Assembly: GCA_964017195.1 (NCBI GenBank)
Contig: OZ024890.1
Coordinates: forward strand, 50,957,593-51,021,592
Origin: Siderastrea radians
Taxonomy: Eukaryota; Cnidaria; Anthozoa; Scleractinia; Rhizangiidae
Length of the DNA stretch: 64,000 nt
Direction of reading: 5' to 3'
The position numbers and the translations under genes are program-made. Numbering within the stretch: the stretch's first letter is position 1; the number at the start of each line of letters is the position of its first letter. This document shows positions 24,923-33,900 of this stretch, piece after piece. Under the pieces are notes generated by a model. It was not told the DNA's origin and searched no databases. It saw only the letters and a list, made by a program, of their open reading frames with translations.

Positions 24923-27900
24923 CAGACAGACGGACGGACGGACGGACGGACGGATGGATGGATTTCTAAAGCGATTGGTCCTCCACTTAGGGATTGCAAA
25001 GCACCTCTGTTCCTTTGAGGAGTATGGGTTATGATTGATGACAGGCAGCAAACTATTCAGTCTATGCTCCTTGTTAGTAATGATCGAGGTGAAAGTACTG
25101 TTACAAATACTTTCATTGTATGAAACAATAGTAGGGATACCTGCTACATCTAGTGCCTCTTTTTAATCTAAACCGGCGCAAATAATTGATAAGTTAACGC
25201 TCTTTCTTGGACACGTTCTAGTTCACGCTGCCAGTATATAGGCAGTGCGTAATGGAAAACGGGCACTGCATAAGTGAAGATAAATCTAATGCATGTGATA
25301 TAAAAAAAACTAGATCTTTGCAAGGGAGCTTTGCCCTTTTTAACTACACAAGAAAATACAACCGTTTCGAAGCCTTCTTAACTATATCATTAATGTTTTC
25401 GTTCCATGATACGTTACAGGTTACTGTTACATCAAGCAGCTTTGCCCTTTGGACAACTTCTAGTTCTGGTCCATTTACAAGGATGGGCTGAAATTCCTGC
25501 TGGTTTCTAGCGAATGAGAAAAAAATGATAAAAAGGATAAAGGATAAAACGGTAGCAGAAAAAGGAAACTGATGAAGAAATGGAGAAGGCACAGAATAAA
25601 AATTATAAAAAATTAACCGAACTGCATGTCAAAAACGGAAAATATGAAATAAAGAGACATTCAGTTTTACGGACTAAACTAACCAAGTGAAAAACGAAAT
25701 GGCGGAAAGTGCCACGGATTCTGCCTACCTAGATCTAACAAGAAAGAACCCATCTAGAAAATCGTTAGTAAAACTGAGAATTAGCAGTCATAAACTTCGG
25801 ATTGAAACAGGTAGATAAGACAAAATACCTCGTGATGAGAGGTTATGGAGTCTCTGCAATTGTAACAAAATTGAAGATGAAACTCATTTCTTACTAGATT
25901 GCCCGAGCTATTCTTCGATAAGAGACAGGTTCTTTTCTAAAATAGAACCTAAAATCCCATTTCTACGACTAATATCACACGAGACCTTATTGTCACATCT
26001 TATGAGTTGAACTGATTATTTTATAAATATTCAATTAATTTCATTCATCTCGTCATGCTTTGAACAGAGAGACAAACTAGTTACAACGGATACCTCTCTG
26101 AATGGTTAAAAATAAGAAATGGTTGTAATCTCTTTAGTTATTTTAAGTAAGTAATTAATAATTAAATTTTAAGTGGCTTCTGCAATACTGTAATGCTTTG
26201 TTATAGCCATGCAAATAAAGCTTTCTCTAGCCGAGAAAAGGAAATTGAAGTTAAAAGGTAATAAGAAAAAGGTATTTAGAAAGAAGGAGAAAAGAAAAAG
26301 AAAATAGGAAAAAGAAAAAAAGGTAAAAAGAAAAGGAATAAAGAAAAAAGAAAAAAGGAAAATAGGAAAAAGAAAAACGAAAAATAGATAAATGAAAAAT
26401 TGAAAAAGGAATAAAGAAAAGGATAGAGCGGAACCAGGAAAAAAGAGTATGGATATTTAATAAAAAGAAAAGAGAAAAACGGAGAAAGCACAGGATAAAA
26501 TTATCAAAAATCGATCGAACTATCGAAAACGGAAAATATGAAATAAAGAGACATTCAGTTTTACGGACTAAACTAACCAAGCAAAGAAACAAAATGGCAG
26601 AAAGTGCCACGCATTAGGCAGAAAGGCTATAATTCTTTTTGAATGTGTAATAAAAACTAAGTTTTTGCGAATATTGAAGGGTTTGGTTCCAATAAGAGAT
26701 ATATTTCTTTTTCATGAGATCTACATATTGTTTGATTTTACCTTCATTCGGTGAATTACAATTAAAGTCACAGAAATTATAATAGTCAGTCATTTTCATG
26801 AGACTAGAGTAAAAACGATTATGACCGTTATAATGAAGGTCAATAGATATTTTTAAAGATTGTTTGACTATAGAGCTTTCTTCCTTTTCTCGGAGGTAGT
26901 TTAAGTAATTAAGTATCTTTTTATTTATATCAATGATCAAAGGGAAGTTACCTAGTTCAGCTCTACATGCAATATTGGATGCCTTGTTATGAACTCCTAA
27001 ATAACGTTTACAGAATTGTAAATGAGTTTTTTCAATTGTGGAGCTGTCCCACGACTTAAAATCTGATTTCGCGAAGGCACCCCAAACTTCACTATTGTAG
27101 GTTAAAATTGGTGAGATCATTGAGTCAAAAATTTTACACGCATGAGAAGGTTTCAGTTTATTAAAATCAGTGTGCCGTCGTAGACCAAAGAGAGCATGAA
27201 GAGCTTTTTGTCGAAGGTGTTCAAGCGAAAGTGTAAAATTTTCGGAAGATGAGATGCGAGTCCCTAGGTAGGTATAGTTTTGGACAATGTCTATTATTTG
27301 ACTGTCTATGTGAAAAACATAATCACACTTTTTTTTGTACATCGTTGAAAAATCATTATCTTGGTTTTCGTAGGGTTTATTCTTAGCATGCCAGAGTTGC
27401 AATATGAGGATAAATCGTTTACTAGGCAATTTTGCAATCCTACTTTTGATCGTGATAATATAATTAAGTCGTCTGCATAAAAAAGAGAGTTGAGTTTGGT
27501 GCCATTTGGTAGCGCGAACGGATCGGATAGAATATTGTTAAACGAGAAAGCTAAATCATTGACGTATAGGTTAAAGAGCAAAGGACTTAAAATGCAGCCT
27601 TGGCGCACACCTCTGGCGGATTGAAAAGATTGCGTTTGGCTATTTCCAATTCTAACAGAGGAGGTAGAATTCGAATATAAACTTTTAATTACATTATAGA
27701 AGTTTCCTCGGATATTGATCTTTAACAGCTTGTATAGAAGTCCATCATGCCAGACCGAATCAAATGCTTTCCTAAAGTCCACAAAACATGCATATAATTT
27801 CGTTTGGTGACAATTGACATATTTGTTTATTAACGTTCTTAGTGTAAGAACATGGTCTGCTGTTCGATTATTTGCTAGAAAACCAATTTGAGAGGTATGA

Positions 27901-30900
27901 AGTATGTCAAGCGACTGAACGTGTTCAAGAAGTCTTTGATTAAGAATGGAACAAAATAGTTTACCAAGACAACTAGAAATACATATTTCACGATAATTTG
28001 AGGGATCATTTTTAGTCCCACTTTTAAAGATTGGTGTAATGAGGCCACCGCACCATGTTTGAGGCATAGTGCCCGAGCTAAGAACCGCATTAAATAATTT
28101 CAAATAAACAGGCATTAACTGGTTTAAGCTGGATTTGATCATTTCGTTTTTGATTTTGTCTGATAACGGAGATTTATTGTTTTTGAGTTTTTTTGGCCGC
28201 TGTGCGTATTCCAAGTTCGGTTATTAGGTAGTCCAAAGAATGCGAATGTGTTGTTGCATCTTCTAGACTTCGTAACTCATTAACAACCGCTTCTTGGTGT
28301 GTATTAAGGGGTTCGTTATAGAGTGTAGTGATTGGAAATGAGACATCCAATTTTCTTCTGAAATTGGTGGGATGCTAGTTTCCTTCACAGAAGCATCCAT
28401 TGATTTGAAACAGTTCCAAAAGTTTCGGCTGTCCGAATTGTCTACTGTATTTTCAAGTTCCGAAATCTTAGTCTGATAATATTCATTTTTCTTCCGTGTC
28501 AGAAGGCCTTTGTACTGTTTTAAGACGGTATGATATCCTTCCCGAAGGGTAATATTAAGTGGATCTCTGTGTTTTAGACTAGCAAGTTTTCTCAATTCGT
28601 GACTCTTAAGACGACATTCTTTATCAAACCATTTCTTGTTAGAAGATGATTTGATATGTCGTTTCTTAACGACCCTAATTTTTAAACACCATTTTGCAGT
28701 TGTAATAAGAATATTTTTTACTGCATCTAGAGAGGTGTTAACATTCCTTTCTGGCCTGTTATCAATAAGGAAATCATGTAGCATTCTCTGTATGTCTCTT
28801 GACTGCAGTGCGGTTCTAAATTTAAGTGAGGAATCTCTTTCCCAAATAAACTGTTTAGGTAAACGTACTAATGTATCGTTGATATTTGTTGTGGCTGAGT
28901 GATCATTAACCGTATTAACAATAAGCCATGTCATTATGGGACTGTGATCTGATAAACTCAACGGTTCTCTAACAATGAAATTTGCGATATGGCGGAATAA
29001 ATCTTGATCACATATTGCATAATCAACAATACTAACTCCTAATTTGCCATGAAATGTGGGTCTTCCCAATGAATCGCCACTAGTTCTACCATTCAGAATC
29101 CTCAGATCTGCACTCCTACAGATTTCTAAAAGCCGTTTTCCATGGTTATTCAATTCGTTATCAAAGCTGTTCCGCTGAATGGCGCGTAACGAGGATTCAG
29201 ATTGATCATTAGTTATGATCGTGTTGCCCTCTTGACAAACAACGTCAGAATATTTGCCTGTTCTAGAGTTTAAATCTCCCATAAGAAGAATTGAGCCAAG
29301 AGAAGAGAATTTTTCAATATCGTTTAAAGCTCGTCAAACAGATCAGGACAGAAGTAATTTGAGTTGTATGGTGGGATATAGGCGCCACACACATAGATGT
29401 CTCTTGCCGTTTTTGTATACTCCTTGCTAATCTTAAACCATAAAAAATTTGATGATTCTTTTTCTACTGAAATCCAATCGTTGAACATCGATTTATAAAG
29501 TAATGCTAACCCCCCCCCCCCCCCCCGAGTTGCGACCACCTTTTCTGGTTTTCAAGGTACTTGTAGTCACAATCTTGAAGCCTTCAACATCGACACTTTC
29601 GGAAACTCCATGTTTCGGAAAGAATTATGAAATCAAAACTGTTAATCGATCATGATTAAACAATCAGTATTCCGTAATTCGTCACCTAATGATTTTGAAG
29701 ATAGTCCATTAATGTTCCATGCGAAAAAAGATAATTTGCTGGAGTGATTTGTGCAGCCTGGCATATCGGTATCAAAAACAAAATTCACTGGATATCCTGA
29801 TAAACAGGTTAACTACATGTACTAAAATAAGGGCAAAATCAATACTTATATGAAAAAGGCATTAAAGGAAAGTTTTAATGAATCGTAAGAATGATACCAC
29901 TTTCTTAGGCTTGAAGGCAAGAAATCCTTGTTCGAGGACATACTTGCTTTTTTCAAAGGTAAGGAGATTTGGAAAGAACCCGGTGACTTTCGTTAAGATT
30001 TTCAAGTCCTTCTTTCAGTTCATTGTAAAGCAAATTACAGATTTGATTGTGGATTTACATTGTTAAAATTGTTTAATTGAGCGACTTAACATGTTTAGAA
30101 AACTACGGTAATGTTCTTGAAATGTTTCAAAAACTTGTTTAAAATAGCTGTGAAATTGCCTTGTAGTTCCTGTTTGCCGGCTTGCGAGTAACTTCAGTCG
30201 AGGGGAAAATTGAATGAAGTTTGCTTCCCTAGGCAAACAAGTGCTTCGTATGTGAATGACGTTTCATGTTTTTGAAGGTTTCTTGTCCCTTTTTCTGTGT
30301 TTATTCATTAAAGGAATTTTTATTAGTGAGCAATCTGATATTAGGCTTAACTTAATTTAACGCTCAATTTCCTTTTGAACTGTAGTGCGTAATTTTCAAT
30401 ATTTTTCTTAAAGCAATTCTAGTGTATTTTATTCGAAAAGTGGAAATCGTGACTATTCTAGACTGAGTCCTTGTTGTTTTTTTTCAATGTAGGTTGTTTT
30501 TCTTCGGCAACGCATATTGGGTTGTTTTGACTAATTCGTAATTTTATTATTCAACAGCTGAAGAGTCGCTCTGTCGTCATTTTTAAGTTTATAGTCTTAG
30601 TGTAAAGCTCCTTATGTTTTTTGATCATTTGTGGAATATTTTATCTTCCTTACATTGCTGTACATTAGTTTCTTCATTTGAAGTGAATGGCATTTATGTC
30701 CCTATTTAGCAACTAAACATAGAATCGCCGCTTCAGTGAGTGAGTTCAGTGTGACATGCTTTCGTGTTCGTTTTGTTTTTCACCGCTAAGCCATTTCAAT
30801 GTATCTTTAGTTACAGATCGAAATGAAATCTTTATTTAAGTAATTATAAGCAAAGCATTTCTCGGTTTAAGTCTATTTTGTCTAAAATGAGACTCTAAAA

Positions 30901-33900
30901 GTTTCCTAAAATTAGTTCAAGGTGTGGTCTTGAAAGCGCCCGACTAATACTTCGCGGTTGAAAAACTTGTGCCATTTTCTCTTGAAAATTATAGTGGAGC
31001 CTGTGGGCAAAGCCCGCCAGCGGAGCTCCATTGCTAAGTAAATTTGGTAACCTATCGATCCGAGAAATTTTGGTTGTGACGTAATATATAGATTTAGCCA
31101 AGCCTAAAAGCGGAGCCGCGAAGGAATAAACTGGTGTTCGTTTCTCAAAAATATTCCTGTAACTTTTCGGTCTGAAATACATTTCGGGGCTTTTTTGGCT
31201 CGTTCGCTTTCGAAAAGTGTTTCTCAAAAAGCCTGAAAGTGTTCCGAATTGTCCTTCAATATTTTAGGGATCTGTTCTGTAAAACCAAGCTCGAAAGGTC
31301 GTTCTAGAGGCTGAGCACAGCTTGATTATTTTACTCACGAGCCGTCTAGCTTGGTGTTTGCAATGTTTCCATATCCTGCCTGTCATTAACTGTGAAGGCT
31401 TGTCAAATCTTGGTTTATTGGCTGTTCGCTTGAATGAACTTGAAACGGAGCTCATTTACAAAAACAAAATAAAAATTATTCGACTGTTTAAATGGATTAT
31501 CTTCATCGCGTTCGGATGCTAACAAATAACATGAACTGCCACTGAATAAAAATATTAGCCTGGTCAAACATTTATACTGACATTTCACCGGCATTTTACT
31601 GGGATTACCCGAAATAAAGGATCTGGGGAGCTTCGAAGCTAGCACTTGTAATAAACTTATCGAAGAAATGTCGCGTAGGTTTTAGCAGCCGCAAAAAAAT
31701 TCAAGCACTTTGAGGAACACACATTACTTACGGGATAAAATAGCTTTAAACTCAAAACTGCTTCGCTTATATTTCGTTCTCTAACTTGAGACCATCGAGA
31801 TTGAAAACAAACGAACAAACACCGTCCAAACATTCTTAACTCTGTTGCATAAGTTTTGCGGCTGCAAATTGTCTGAAATTCGAGCGCTTTAAAAAATGCA
31901 CTTAACTGTTTTTGGAAGCTTTTCGGGCATAATAGGTTTAAACCGGAAGAAGAATGAATAGTATCCCACAATCCTTTGCATTTTCAACTATATTATCAAA
32001 ATCTGAAGTGACGTCATCACTCTCTCGAGGGATCGATGGAATGAGTTTCACTCAAATGGCGGCAGCTTCGTTTGTAACGTGTTACAACGCAAAATACTCT
32101 GTTTCGTAACAACGTGTCTGGTCTAGTGCTACTGCGTATCAATGGAAGAATTTAGTGTTCAGCTGCCTATGCTGCACTTTATTGCAAGGAAATTCGCTAG
32201 AGTTTCCTCGAAAGTTTGCCCAAATGAAGGGTTTTCGAATAAAGGTTTTTCAAAAATGATTTCTCTGTCCATTATTTTTATTTTTGTTTATTCGTAACAG
32301 TAGGTCTAAGCACAGTCGCAGGACAACTGCACAAGCTTTGCACGCTTTCAATTTTGGCCGCCCGGTCCATCTCTTTGTGCAACTGTCGATTTTCTTGTCC
32401 AAGAAGTTTTCAATAGTAATAGTCTCTTAAGCGAAGCAGTTGTCGGTTTAAAGCTTTTTTATCCCAAAAGCTTCCGAAAACAGTTTTGTGCGTTCCTCAA
32501 AACGCCTAACTTTATTAATATAGGCTTACTTCGCATCTGCAAAACTTATGCTGGTATAATTTAAAGCGTGTTTGGTGTTTGTTTGTTTTGAATCTTGATG
32601 GTCTCTAGTTAGAGAACGAAATATAACAGTTATTTGAAAACCTATAAGCGAAGCAGTTGTCGATTTAAACCTATTATACCCGAAAAGCTTCCAAAAGCAG
32701 TTCTGTGCATTTCTAAAAGCGCTCCAATTTCAGACAATTTGCAGCCGCAAAACTTATGCCATAGAGTTAAGCACGTTTGGTGTTTGTCTGTTTTCAATCT
32801 CGATGGTCTCAAGTTAAAGAACGAAATATAAGGGTTACTTAAGTAACTATAAGCGAAGCAGTTTTGAGTTTAAGGCTATTTTATCCAGTAAGTAATGTGT
32901 GTTCTTCAAAGTGCTCGAATTTTTTCGCGGCTGCTAAAACCTACGCCACATTTCTTCGATAAGTTTATTACAAGTGCTTCGAAGCTCCCCAACCCTTTCT
33001 TTCGGGTAATCCCAATAAAATGCCGGTGAAATGTTAGTATAAATTTTTGACCAGACTAATAGTGGCAGTTCATGTTATTTGTTAACATCCCAACGCGATG
33101 AAGATAACCTATTTAAACAGTCGAATAATTTCTATTTTGTTTTTGTAAATGAGCGCCGTTTCAAGTTCATTCAAGCGAACAGCCAATAATCCAAGGAGAT
33201 TTGACAAGCCTTGACAGTTAATGACAGGACATGGAAGCATTGCAAACACCAAGCAAGACGGCTCGTGAGTAAAATGTGTTCAGTTTGATGCCCGAAAAAA
33301 AATAATAATCAAGCTGTGCTCAGCCTCCAGAATGACCTTTCGAGCTTGGTTTTACAGAACAGATCCCCAAAATATTGAAGGACAATTCGGAACACTTTCG
33401 GGCTTTTTCAGAGGCACTTTTCGAAAGCGAACGAGCCAAAAAAAGCCCCGAAATATACTTCAGACCGAAAAGTTTCAGGACTATTTTTGAGAAACGAACA
33501 CCAGTTTATTCCTTGGCGGCTCCGCTTTTAGACTTGGCTAAATCTATATAGTACGTGTGCTTGAAAGTTTCCGAAAACATTTTTGGGTAATTTTTGTCAG
33601 TAAACGGTTTGATGCCGAGAAAATATTATTTATTTTAGCAAGATAGATTTCGAGAAATGTTTCATGCTTAACAGAACTAAACAGCCAGAGGGATGCACTG
33701 GAATCAGTGAGAAATGTATTTGTATGGAAAAGTCTGTCGAGTTGCTACCGGGAGCAACTTAAGCGGTTTTTTTTTTAGCAATTGTGGTTTTACAAGTACT
33801 CTTCTTGAACGTAATAAGCTAGCTTTCCAAAGAATGCCAGAAGAAGAGCTGTCGGTGAAAGTCGTGCTGAAGTCTTCTCTTTGAAGAAAAATAAGCCAAC

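Larger units (their letters stand above)
26607..29760 (-). mobile_element. Non-LTR retrotransposon (LINE) body: endonuclease plus reverse transcriptase, degraded
   Basis: Inserted in the first long receptor intron, same strand as the gene. Read from 29760 downward: APE-type endonuclease start ([20 protein letters not shown]), [15 protein letters not shown]; then reverse transcriptase with [34 protein letters not shown] and FYADDLIIL; then a C-terminal segment ([20 protein letters not shown]). Frameshifts fall near 29600, 29530 (at a 17-C homopolymer on the plus strand), 28250 and 27350, so it is not autonomous. Its last domain is missing here and appears inverted at 25719-26250. Clade uncertain. 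Confidence 0.9.

Noticed and set aside
24766..25051. [13 protein letters not shown]s
   Set aside because: Reading of the (TAGA)n microsatellite.
26251..26610. 119-codon F/S-rich membrane-like ORF
   Set aside because: The opposite strand is a purine-rich low-complexity tract; phenylalanine and serine follow from TTT and TCC runs.
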